Assembly (NCBI GenBank): GCA_035686365.1
Contig: DASRZM010000021.1
Location: forward strand, 1-47,164
Reading direction: 5' to 3'
Length of the DNA stretch: 47,164 nt
Source of the DNA: DASRZM01 sp035686365
Lineage (GTDB): Bacteria > Pseudomonadota > Gammaproteobacteria > Xanthomonadales > Xanthomonadaceae
Below, piece by piece: positions 1 through 9,614 of the stretch. The stretch's first letter is position 1. The number at the start of each line of letters is the position of its first letter. A model generated the notes under the pieces. That model did no database searches. It saw nothing but the letters and a program-made list of their open reading frames with translations, and was not told the origin of the DNA. Both the position numbers and the translations under genes were made by a program.

Positions 1-1917
1 CAGCCGGCACAGCGGGCGCCGGCGCCGGCGCCGGCACCGGTGGCCGAGCCGCCGCCCGCACCGGTGCCCGAGCCGGAACCCTCGCCGCCGCCCGTGCAGA
101 CCGTTGCCGAGCCGGCACCGGTCGAACCGGCGGTGGTCGCGCCTGAGCCGACCCCGGCCCCCGCGTTCGAGCCGCTCCCGGCGCCACCTGCCCCTGCACC
201 GACCCCCACGCCGACCGCGCCGGTGGGTGAGTATGGTCCAGTGGCCTCGGGCGAAACGTTGTGGAGCATCGCCCAGCGCACCCGACCGGACGCCGGAATC
301 AGCGTCAACCAGATGATGATCGCGCTGCAGCAGGCCAATCCGGAGGCCTTCATCGGCGAGAACATCAACCGCCTCAAGCGCGGTGCGGTGCTGCGCATCC
401 CCGACAGCACCGAGCTGGCGGCCCTGTCGGCGAGCCAGGCCGCGGTGCTGGTGCGCGAACAGATGGACGCCTGGCGCGGCGAGTCGCGACCGCAGCCGCA
501 GCCGGCAGAGCCCGAACCCGAGGCCGTGGCCGCGCAGCCTGCGCCGGTCCGGCGCGAGGATGCGCGCCTGGAGCTGGTCGCCCCGCGCAGCGAGACGGCA
601 TCGCCGGAATCGGCACGATCGGGCGCCGACACCGAATCCGAGGCCGGTGCCGAGCTGCGCGCCGAACTGGCGCGTGCCCAGGAAGAAGTCGTTGCGCGCG
701 ACCAGGAGATCGGCGAACTGCAGTCGCGGGTGGCCGAACTCGAAGCGCTGCAGACCGACAATGCGCGCCTGCTGGAAATGAAGGACTCCGAGCTGGCGGT
801 GCTGCAGCGCCGGCTGGCCGAACTCGAGGCCGAGCGGGTCGCGGCGCAGGCGCAGGCCGGCGAGGCGGGGCCGGATGCGGATGCGGAAACCGGGGCCGCG
901 CCCGTAGAGGACGAGGCGGTGGCGCTGGAACCGGAGGCGCCGGCCGAGGAGGCAGCCGAAGAGGTCAGCGCGACCGCGCCCGCAGCCGAGCAGGCGCCGG
1001 CAACACAGCCGGCCCCGGCGGGTGCGCGCACGCTGCCGTGGTACCGCAATATCTGGTTCATCGTCGGGGCCGGCCTGGTCCTGCTGGGCCTGTTGGCGCT
1101 GCTGCTGCGCCGCCGCGGCGGCAGCGAGCCGAGGCGTCCGCGTTCTCTGGGCGAAAGCACATTGGCCGATTCCTTTGCCCGCCCGGCGGCGGCGACGGTC
1201 GTTGCGCCCAAGGCCGCGCCGCCTGCCCAGGACCTGCAGGCTGAGCGCGAGGCCGAACTGGTGGATGCGCTGGCCGAGCACCCCGAGGATCTCGATCGCC
1301 ACCTGGAACTGGCGCGCTTCTACTACGAGGAAGGCGACGTCGATGCCTTCGAAGGCGTGGCCGAGGCGATGAACGCCCAGGTGGACGACCCCGACAGCCT
1401 GGAGTGGCGGCAGGTCGTGGCCATGGGACGCGAACTGCTGCCCGACCATCCGTTGTTCGCGGTTCCTGAGCCGCCCGAACCGATCGAGGAAGCGGCCTGG
1501 CAGGCTCCGGATCCGGAGGCGCCCGACACTGGCGTCACCGGCCGCCACGAGATCGACTGGGACACCGCGACGCCGGTCGTGCCGGCGCCCGAGCCGGCCG
1601 CCGATGCCGGGACCACGCAACGCTTCCGCATCGAAAACCTCGAAGCGGTGCCGGCCGAGCCCAGCGCCGGTCGCCCGGAAACGGAACTGCCTGCACCCGA
1701 GGCGGGGTCGGAGCCGGCCGAGGCGCCCGAGCCGGCAGCGACCGAGTACGACTTCGGTGGCACCGACGATGCCGCGGCCACCAAGCTCGAACTGGCGCGG
1801 GCCTACCTGGACATGGGCGACATCGAGGGTGCGCGCGGGATGCTCGAGGAGGTCGTCAACGAGGGCAACGCAGGGCAGCGCGACGAGGCGCGGCGACTGC
1901 TGGACGAGATCCGCTGA
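1..1917 (+). CDS. fimV: FimV, pilus assembly / polar hub protein (5' end outside window)
   Basis: The frame is open from base 1, so the N-terminus (signal peptide and first part) lies outside the window. What remains shows, in order, a Pro/Ala/Glu-rich linker, a LysM-like segment coded at about 225-410 (SGETLWSIAQR and ending in LRIP, typical of FimV), a coiled coil (about 640-870), an acidic Ala/Glu-rich stretch, one membrane helix (about 1040-1108) followed by Arg residues, a TPR-like cytoplasmic part (about 1235-1480), and the conserved FimV C-terminal domain (about 1750-1914, TKLELARAYLDMGD). FimV is an inner-membrane protein that binds peptidoglycan and organises type IV pili and polar c-di-GMP/cAMP signalling in Pseudomonas. 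Being next to truA is the standard gammaproteobacterial order. The FimX-like protein at 13391-15463 is a plausible functional partner. Confidence 0.93.
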   Translation, partial: QPAQRAPAPAPAPVAEPPPAPVPEPEPSPPPVQTVAEPAPVEPAVVAPEPTPAPAFEPLPAPPAPAPTPTPTAPVGEYGPVASGETLWSIAQRTRPDAGISVNQMMIALQQANPEAFIGENINRLKRGAVLRIPDSTELAALSASQAAVLVREQMDAWRGESRPQPQPAEPEPEAVAAQPAPVRREDARLELVAPRSETASPESARSGADTESEAGAELRAELARAQEEVVARDQEIGELQSRVAELEALQTDNARLLEMKDSELAVLQRRLAELEAERVAAQAQAGEAGPDADAETGAAPVEDEAVALEPEAPAEEAAEEVSATAPAAEQAPATQPAPAGARTLPWYRNIWFIVGAGLVLLGLLALLLRRRGGSEPRRPRSLGESTLADSFARPAAATVVAPKAAPPAQDLQAEREAELVDALAEHPEDLDRHLELARFYYEEGDVDAFEGVAEAMNAQVDDPDSLEWRQVVAMGRELLPDHPLFAVPEPPEPIEEAAWQAPDPEAPDTGVTGRHEIDWDTATPVVPAPEPAADAGTTQRFRIENLEAVPAEPSAGRPETELPAPEAGSEPAEAPEPAATEYDFGGTDDAAATKLELARAYLDMGDIEGARGMLEEVVNEGNAGQRDEARRLLDEIR

Positions 1918-1964
1918 CGCCACCCCGAGCGCGCTTCCGGCCCGGCGCATTATCGGGAGGCGGA

Positions 1965-2759
1965 ATGCGCATCGCGCTGGCCATCGAGTACGAGGGCACC
2001 GGATTCCTGGGCTGGCAGCGCCTGTCCCATGGCCCGACGCTGCAGGCTGCCGTGGAGGCGGCGGTCGGCTTGGTCGCCGACACTCCGGTCCAGATCACCT
2101 GTTCCGGGCGCACCGACGCAGGCGTGCATGCACGCTGCCAGCTGGTCCATTTCGACGCGCCCGTGCAGCGGTCGATGCGGGCCTGGGTGCTGGGCAGCAA
2201 CTCGCGGTTGCCGCCCGGGGTGGCAGCACTCTGGGCGCAGCCGGTCGCCGGCGATTTCCATGCGCGTCACAGCGCCCGCGCACGCCGCTATCTGTACCGC
2301 GTTCTGAATCGCGCCGTGAAGCCCGCGCTGGGGCACCAGTACCTGGCTTGGGAGCGTCGCCGGCTCGATGCCGACCGGATGCACGAGGCCGCGCAGGCGC
2401 TGGTCGGCGAGCACGACTTCAGCGCGTTCCGCACAGCGCAGTGCCAGGCGCCGCATCCGATCCGCCGCGTGCACTCGATCGAAGTGCGGCGCCAGGGCGA
2501 GGAGGTCGCGATCCAGATCGAGGCCAATGCCTTCCTCCACCACATGGTCCGCAACATCGTCGGCAGCCTGGTCCCGGTGGGCTGCAACGAGCGCCCGCCC
2601 CGATGGATCGGCGAGCTGCTGGCCGGGCGCGACAGGGCCCTTGCCGGGCCCACCGCACCGCCGCAGGGCCTGTGCTATCTGGGCCCAAGCTATCCGGCGC
2701 AGTGGGGGCTGCCGGCGGAGTTGACCCTTCCGCCCGGGCATCCGGCCGCGGCCGGATGA
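1965..2759 (+). CDS. truA: tRNA pseudouridine(38-40) synthase TruA
   Basis: 264 residues, the usual length for TruA (about 270). The enzyme isomerises uridines 38-40 of the tRNA anticodon arm to pseudouridine. The catalytic motif GRTDAGVHA is present with the essential Asp at residue 51, and the family segments NAFLHHMVRNIVGSL (near residue 190) and YEGTGFLGWQ (near the N-terminus) are intact. The ATG follows a strong GGGAGG ribosome binding site at 1954-1960. It sits 47 bases after fimV and just before trpF, so co-transcription with fimV is likely. Confidence 0.97.
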   Translation: MRIALAIEYEGTGFLGWQRLSHGPTLQAAVEAAVGLVADTPVQITCSGRTDAGVHARCQLVHFDAPVQRSMRAWVLGSNSRLPPGVAALWAQPVAGDFHARHSARARRYLYRVLNRAVKPALGHQYLAWERRRLDADRMHEAAQALVGEHDFSAFRTAQCQAPHPIRRVHSIEVRRQGEEVAIQIEANAFLHHMVRNIVGSLVPVGCNERPPRWIGELLAGRDRALAGPTAPPQGLCYLGPSYPAQWGLPAELTLPPGHPAAAG

Positions 2760-2774
2760 GGGCCGCGGCGCGGC

Positions 2775-2780
2775 TACACT
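2775..2780 (+). promoter_or_regulatory. Candidate -10 box of trpF (leaderless start)
   Basis: TACACT lies six bases before the trpF ATG and no Shine-Dalgarno sequence is visible between it and the ATG. A transcript starting at the normal distance from this box would begin at the start codon. No good -35 hexamer is seen 16-18 bases upstream, so the assignment rests on the spacing pattern shared with three other genes in this window. Confidence 0.35.
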
Positions 2781-2786
2781 GGGCGC

Positions 2787-3402
2787 ATGCGGACCCGGAT
2801 CAAGTTCTGCGGCATGACCCGCGGCCAGGACATCGCGGCGGCCGTTGCGATGGGCGTGGATGCGGTGGGACTGGTCATGGCCGGGTCCAGCCCGCGCCGG
2901 CTGGAGCCGGCCCAGGCGCTGGAGCTTCGGGCACAGGTGCCGCCGCTGGTGGCGGCGGTGGCGCTGGTCATGGATCCGGATCCGGACCTGCTGGAATGGA
3001 TTGCGGACGCGCTGCGGCCGGACCTGCTGCAGTTCCACGGCTGCGAGAGCGAGGCCACCTGCGCGGGTGCCGGCATCCCGTACCTGAAGGCGGTTCCCAT
3101 GGGTGAGGCCGCAGGGGCAGGGGATGCGTCGGCCTTCGTGTCCGGCTACGCTTCGGCGGCCGGGTTCGTGTTCGACAGCCACCGCAGGGGTGGCGCCGGC
3201 GGCAGCGGCCGCCGCTTCGACTGGACCCGTCTGCCCCGGACCGACCGCCCGCTGGTGCTGGCCGGCGGGCTCGATGCCGGCAACGTGGCCGAGGCGATCG
3301 CGAAGGTGCGGCCGTTCGCGGTCGACGTGGCCAGCGGCATCGAGCGCGCGCCCGGGATCAAGGACATCGATGCCATGCGACGCTTCGTCGCGGAGGTCAG
3401 GC

Positions 3403-3428
<26 letters not shown>
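2787..3428 (+). CDS. trpF: Phosphoribosylanthranilate isomerase
   Basis: 213 residues, normal for a monofunctional TrpF (about 200-210). It catalyses the Amadori rearrangement of N-(5'-phosphoribosyl)anthranilate to CdRP in tryptophan synthesis. The N-terminal KFCGMTR motif carries the catalytic Cys (residue 8), the general-acid Asp is in VFDS near residue 129, and the phosphate-binding segments LAGGLDAGNV and DVASGIE are present. Its last 26 bases overlap trpB in another frame, a coupled arrangement. Monofunctional TrpF rather than a TrpC-TrpF fusion fits Pseudomonas and Xanthomonas. Confidence 0.97.
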
Positions 3429-4622
<1,194 letters not shown>

Positions 4623-4626
<4 letters not shown>

Positions 4627-5456
4627 GCACGGCGTCGGGCAACCGCATCGATACCCGCCTGGCGCAGCGGCGCGGCGAAGGCCGCGCCGCGCTGATCCCG
4701 TTCGTGACCGCCGGGGACCCGTCGCTGGAGTCGACCGTCCCGATCATGAACGCGCTGGTCGCGGCCGGGGCCGACCTCATCGAGCTGGGCGTGCCGTTTT
4801 CCGACCCGATGGCGGACGGGCCGGTGATCCAGCAATCCAGCGAACGCGCGCTGGCGCGCGGGGTGGACCTGGGCGCCGTGCTCGCGATGGTGCGCGATTT
4901 CCGGCGCCACGATGCCGACACGCCCGTGGTGCTGATGGGCTACCTGAACCCGATCGAGATCCACGGGCTTGCGAGATTTTCCGATGAGGCGAGGGTCGCG
5001 GGCGTCGATGGCGTGCTGCTGGTGGACTGCCCGGTCGAGGAAGCCGCGCCGATCGACGCCGAACTGCAGTCCAGGGGCCTGCGGCGGATCGCGCTGGTGT
5101 CCCCGACCACGCCGCTGGAGCGCGCCGGTCGCATCGCCGCGCAGGCCTCGGGCTTCCTGTACTGCGTGTCCCTGGCCGGCGTGACCGGTGCCGGCAGCCT
5201 CCGCCCTGCCGAGGTGCGCGAGCGCATACGCGAGCTGCGCACGGTCGCGACGCTGCCGCTGGCGGTCGGGTTCGGGGTCAAGGACGCCGACTCTGCCGCC
5301 CGGATCGCCGGGTTTGCCGACGCGGTGGTGATCGGCAGCGCGCTGGTCCAGAGACTGGCCGGCGCCCAGGATGCGGCGCAGGCGGCCGGGCTCGCCTGCG
5401 AGTTCCTGGCGCCGATCCGGGCCGCAGTCGACGCGCCGGGCGTCCGCCCCGCCTGA
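4623..5456 (+). CDS. trpA: Tryptophan synthase alpha chain
   Basis: 277 residues from a GTG start that overlaps the trpB stop (GTGA, 4623-4626). It cleaves indole-3-glycerol phosphate to indole and glyceraldehyde 3-phosphate and channels indole to TrpB. The catalytic acids are visible: Glu54 in LIELGVPFSDP and Asp65 in MADGP. FVTAGDP, the phosphate-binding VGFGV and the VIGSALV segment are also intact. The reading frame upstream of 4623 is only the shadow of trpB. A hairpin-rich spacer follows before accD. Confidence 0.97.
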
Positions 5457-5470
5457 AGCGCCGCGCCGCG

Positions 5471-5619
5471 CCAGCAGGTTGTTGAAAAACAACCTGCTGG
5501 TCGCCGCCATGGATGGCGGCGTGGGGAAGCAAGCGCGCAAGCGATTGATTCACCGTGAGCGAGTCCGGACCTGCGCCGGACTCGCGACTTGACAAGCGAT
5601 CAGGACGATCGCTTGTCAA
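5471..5619. repeat. Four tandem perfect hairpins between trpA and accD
   Basis: Four inverted repeats follow one another. (1) 13-base arms 5471-5483 and 5488-5500 with a GAAA loop. (2) 8-base arms 5502-5509 and 5514-5521 (CGCCGCCA/TGGCGGCG) with loop TGGA. (3) 10-base arms 5559-5568 and 5576-5585 with a 7-base loop. (4) 13-base arms 5589-5601 and 5607-5619 with loop AGGAC. None has a run of T after it, so they are not ordinary intrinsic terminators. The edges (CAGGTTGTTGAAAAAC on the left, GTCAACAGGCTG on the right) resemble palindromic intergenic repeats I know from other gammaproteobacteria, so a REP- or MITE-like composite element is the best reading. Confidence 0.8.
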
Positions 5620-5663
5620 CAGGCTGATAGAATTCGCCCTCCAGGGACCGTGAACTCGAACCG

Positions 5664-6545
<882 letters not shown>

Positions 6546-6565
6546 GCGGCGCGCCCGCGCCCGTG

Positions 6566-7516
6566 ATGGACCCTGATGCGCGCGAGGACCTCCGGCCTTG
6601 CGCGATCGCGCTGATGGGGCCGACCGCGGCGGGCAAGACCGCACTGGCCACGCGTTGGGCAGCGCGCTGGCCGCTGGAGGCGGTCAGCGTGGATTCTGCG
6701 CTGGTCTACCGGGGGCTGGACATCGGCACGGCCAAGCCCGACCGCGAGACGCTGCGGGCGCTGCCCCATCACCTGATCGACATCCGCGACCCGGACCAGC
6801 CGTACTCGGCAGCTGAATTCGCCGCCGACGCCGAGCTCGCGATGCGCCGGATCGTGGAAGTCGGACGCGTGCCGATCCTGGTCGGTGGCACCGGGCTGTA
6901 TTTCCGCGCCCTGCTGGAGGGCCTGTCGGATTTGCCGCCCGCGGATCCGGCCGTGCGCGCACGGATCGAGCACGAAGCCGCCGGCGCGGGCTGGCCGCAG
7001 TTGCACGCCGAGCTGGCGCGGGTCGATCCGGAGGCGGCCGCGCGCATCCATCCGGCAGACCCGCAGCGCATCCAGCGTGCACTGGAGGTGTACCGTGTGT
7101 CCGGACGCCCGCTGAGCCGGTGGCAGGTCCGCGGGCCTGCCCGCCGCCTCGGCTTCCGCGTGCTGCGGCTGGCCGCCGTGCCCGGTGATCGTGCGCTGCT
7201 GCACCGGCGCATCCAGGTGCGTTTCGATTCGATGCTGGCGCAGGGCTTCCTGGAGGAAGTCCGCGCCCTGCAGCACGCCGGGCTCGACCCGGCGCTTCCG
7301 GCGCTGCGTTCGGTCGGCTACCGGCAGGCCTGGCAGCACCTGCGGGGCCGGTGCGACGCGGACGGCTTCCGCAGCGCCGCGATCGCCGCCACCCGGCAAC
7401 TGGCCAAGCGGCAGATCACCTGGCTGCGGGCCCGCCCGGACGTGCGCTGGCTCGATCCGGAACTGCGCACCGGCGAGTTCGACCGCGCCTTGGCCGCGTT
7501 CCTGGGCGGCGCATGA
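6566..7516 (+). CDS. miaA: tRNA dimethylallyltransferase MiaA
   Basis: 316 residues, the same length as E. coli MiaA. It adds a dimethylallyl group to N6 of A37 in tRNAs reading UNN codons. The P-loop GPTAAGKT is at residues 18-25; VDSALVYRGLDIGTAKP and VGGTGLYFRALLEGL are family signatures, and AATRQLAKRQITWLR near the C-terminus is the tRNA-binding signature. ATG 6566 is preferred; an in-frame GTG lies one codon before it. The frame upstream is only the shadow of accD. It opens the conserved miaA-hfq-hflX-hflKC group, although amiB and mutL, which often precede it, are absent. Confidence 0.96.
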   Translation: MDPDAREDLRPCAIALMGPTAAGKTALATRWAARWPLEAVSVDSALVYRGLDIGTAKPDRETLRALPHHLIDIRDPDQPYSAAEFAADAELAMRRIVEVGRVPILVGGTGLYFRALLEGLSDLPPADPAVRARIEHEAAGAGWPQLHAELARVDPEAAARIHPADPQRIQRALEVYRVSGRPLSRWQVRGPARRLGFRVLRLAAVPGDRALLHRRIQVRFDSMLAQGFLEEVRALQHAGLDPALPALRSVGYRQAWQHLRGRCDADGFRSAAIAATRQLAKRQITWLRARPDVRWLDPELRTGEFDRALAAFLGGA

Positions 7517-7575
7517 AGGCCGCAGCAGGGACGGGCCCGGTTCGATCGCCAGTGTAGGATGTGCTTGATTTCGGC

Positions 7576-7593
7576 GGGGCTGCGCCCCATTTT
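7576..7593 (+). terminator. Short hairpin plus TTTT after miaA, with an overlapping alternative hairpin
   Basis: GGGGC (7576-7580) pairs with GCCCC (7584-7588) around a TGC loop and is followed by ATTTT, a minimal intrinsic terminator about 60 bases after the miaA stop. The GCCCC arm can also pair as GCGCCCC (7582-7588) with GGGGCGC (7597-7603), so the two structures exclude each other. This looks like an attenuator, but only from the sequence. Confidence 0.45.
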
Positions 7594-7648
7594 GAGGGGG
7601 CGCGACGGTTCCTCCACCTGGGTCCGGTCACCTTCGACCGGGCCTGTT

Positions 7649-7671
7649 GCCCCGGCGCGGGCCGGGGCTTT
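7649..7671 (+). terminator. GC hairpin with short T run upstream of hfq
   Basis: GCCCCGGC (7649-7656) and GCCGGGGC (7661-7668) are perfect 8-base arms around loop GCGG, followed by TTT then CC. The T run is short, so termination would be partial. It lies in the 210-base gap between miaA and hfq and could set the level of read-through into hfq. Confidence 0.5.
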
Positions 7672-7726
7672 CCGCCGTTGCGTTGCGCACGGCGGCCCAG
7701 AACAACACATCAGCGGGAGAAAAAAA

Positions 7727-8047
7727 ATGTCGAAGGGCCAGTCGCTGCAGGACCCGTTCCTGAACGCCTTGCGCCGCGAGCGCGTTCCGGTATCGATCTA
7801 CCTGGTCAACGGCATCAAGCTGCAAGGCACCATCGAGTCTTTCGACCAGTTCGTGGTGTTGCTGCGCAATACCGTGAGCCAGATGGTCTACAAGCACGCC
7901 ATCTCCACCGTGGTGCCCGCGCGCAACGTGCGCGTAGGGCCGGGCGGCGGCCACGTGTCCACCGGTACGGTCGGTGCCGGCGGTGCCGGCGAGGACGACG
8001 AGGCCGGCGAGGACGCCGATGGCGAGGCCGGGGAGGACCACGACTAA
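7727..8047 (+). CDS. hfq: RNA chaperone Hfq with acidic C-terminal tail
   Basis: 106 residues (E. coli 102). Hfq forms a hexameric Sm ring that pairs small RNAs with mRNAs. The Sm1 part (SLQDPFLNALRRERVPVSIYLVNGIKLQG, FDQFVVLL) and Sm2 motif (YKHAISTVVP) are fully conserved within residues 5-65. From about residue 68 the sequence changes to Gly/Ala and then to a strongly acidic tail (many Asp and Glu to the end). Acidic tips are known in Hfq, but this one is long and dense. GGGAGA (7715-7720) is a good ribosome binding site. The hflX GTG follows the stop directly. Confidence 0.97.
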   Translation: MSKGQSLQDPFLNALRRERVPVSIYLVNGIKLQGTIESFDQFVVLLRNTVSQMVYKHAISTVVPARNVRVGPGGGHVSTGTVGAGGAGEDDEAGEDADGEAGEDHD

Positions 8048-9361
8048 GTGTTCGAACGATCCCGCCGAGGCGAGCGCGCGCTGCTGATCCAGCCGCATGC
8101 CCCCGGTCGTTCCGAAGCCGAGTCGCTGGAGGAATTCGTCGAGCTGGCGCGTTCTGCCGGCGCCACGGTCGTGGCCCGGCTCGCTGCGCGCATCGAGCGC
8201 CCCAGCCCTGCGCTGCTGATCGGCACCGGCAAGGCCGAGGAGGCGCGCCGCATCTGCGAGGAGCAGGGTGCCGACCTGGTGCTGGTCAATCATCCGCTCA
8301 CGCCGGTGCAGGAGCGCAACCTGGAGAAGCTGCTGGGCGCGCGCGTGGTCGACCGTACCGGGCTGATCCTCGACATTTTCGCGCAGCGTGCGCGGTCATT
8401 CGAAGGCAAGCTGCAGGTCGAGCTGGCCCAGCTCAAGCATCTTTCGACGCGTCTGGTGCGCGGTTGGACCCATCTGGAGCGCCAGCGCGGTGGCGCCATC
8501 GGCCTGCGTGGCCCCGGCGAAACCCAGCTGGAGACCGACCGTCGGCTGCTGGCCGAGCGCGTGCGCATGCTGGCCCGGCGGCTGGAGAAGGTGCAGACGC
8601 AGCGCACCCAGGCGCGCCGCGCGCGCCTTCGCAGCGAAGTGCCGAGGGTAGCGCTGGTCGGCTATACCAATGCCGGCAAGTCCACGCTGTTCAACGCACT
8701 CACCGGCTCCGAAGCCTATGCAGCCGACCAGCTGTTCGCGACGCTGGATCCGACCGTGCGCCGCGTGGAGGCGATCGCCGGCGGCGGGATCGTGCTCGCG
8801 GACACGGTCGGTTTCGTGCGCGACCTGCCCCACGACCTGGTTGCCGCGTTCCGCTCCACGCTGTCGGAAGCCCGCGACGCCGACCTGTTGCTGCACGTGG
8901 TCGATGCCGCCGATCCCCAGCGCGAGGAGCGCATGGGGCAGGTCGATGCCGTGCTGGCCGAGATCGGCGCCGACGACATTCCGCAGCTGCTGGTGTTCAA
9001 CAAGATCGACCTGGTCGAGGGTGCGGACCCGCGCAGCGATGCCGGCATCGGTCACGCCAGGCCCCGGATCCACGTCAGTGCCCGCGATGGCCTCGGGCTC
9101 GGACTGTTGCGCGAGGCGATCGCCGCGCGGATCGAGCGGCGCAGGATCCATCGAACCGTGTTCCTGCCCGCCCGCGCCGGGCGCCTGCGCGCGCGGCTGT
9201 TCCAGGCTGGCGCAGTGGTCGCCGAGCACTACGACCGCGAGGATGACGGTTGGCGCCTGGAACTGGACGTGCCGGAGGCACTGGTAGAGCAGATCTGCAG
9301 CGCCGGTGACGCCGAGAGCCGGGCGCTGCGTGGCCAGCTGCTGGAGCCGGCGCACGCGTAG
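8048..9361 (+). CDS. hflX: GTPase HflX (ribosome-splitting factor)
   Basis: 437 residues from a GTG that abuts the hfq stop (TAA 8045-8047). HflX is a GTPase that binds 50S subunits and splits stalled ribosomes under stress. The N-terminal HflX domain includes GTGKAEE and FDRTGLILDIFAQRA-like segments, then a helical linker with GPGETQLETDRR. The G domain has G1 GYTNAGKST (about residue 204), G3 DTVGFVRDLPH (about 252) and G4 NKID (about 317). The position directly after hfq is the classic gammaproteobacterial order. Confidence 0.96.
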   Translation: MFERSRRGERALLIQPHAPGRSEAESLEEFVELARSAGATVVARLAARIERPSPALLIGTGKAEEARRICEEQGADLVLVNHPLTPVQERNLEKLLGARVVDRTGLILDIFAQRARSFEGKLQVELAQLKHLSTRLVRGWTHLERQRGGAIGLRGPGETQLETDRRLLAERVRMLARRLEKVQTQRTQARRARLRSEVPRVALVGYTNAGKSTLFNALTGSEAYAADQLFATLDPTVRRVEAIAGGGIVLADTVGFVRDLPHDLVAAFRSTLSEARDADLLLHVVDAADPQREERMGQVDAVLAEIGADDIPQLLVFNKIDLVEGADPRSDAGIGHARPRIHVSARDGLGLGLLREAIAARIERRRIHRTVFLPARAGRLRARLFQAGAVVAEHYDREDDGWRLELDVPEALVEQICSAGDAESRALRGQLLEPAHA

Positions 9362-9369
9362 CCGATCTC

Positions 9370-9513
9370 GGACCTGTCCAGAAGTTCGTGCGCCAGGGAT
9401 GGCGCGCCCGCGGATCCGGCACGCAATTGCCCGATCCGGTGGAGCCGGGTCCGGACAGGTGCCGGCTGCGGCCAGTCCGGGCAGATCCACGAGGGACCTG
9501 TTCGGACCTTTCG
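9370..9513. repeat. Inverted repeat and degenerate GGACCTGT repeats between hflX and hflK
   Basis: The arm 9448-9460 (GGTCCGGACAGGT) pairs with 9496-9508 (ACCTGTTCGGACC) over 13 positions, with a single G-U wobble, enclosing 35 bases. A third related copy, GGACCTGTCCAGA, starts at 9370. The unit GGACCTGTTCGGACCTTTCG (9494-9513) matches 13286-13305 downstream of purA at 16 of 20 positions. This 253-base gap otherwise holds only a weak -10-like TACGAT (9546-9551). Confidence 0.6.
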
Positions 9514-9614
9514 CAGCAGCGGAGCCTTACGGGGCGAGGCACTGTTACGATATCGGACTGGTCGCGCCGTGCCTGGCGCGGGACGGCACTTTCTCTGACC
9601 TGATGGAGCACTCG

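Noticed and set aside
5589..5594. TTGACA as a -35 box for accD
   Set aside because: It is part of a hairpin arm and the nearest -10-like TAGAAT (5628-5633) is 33 bases away; no proper -10 at 17 bases.
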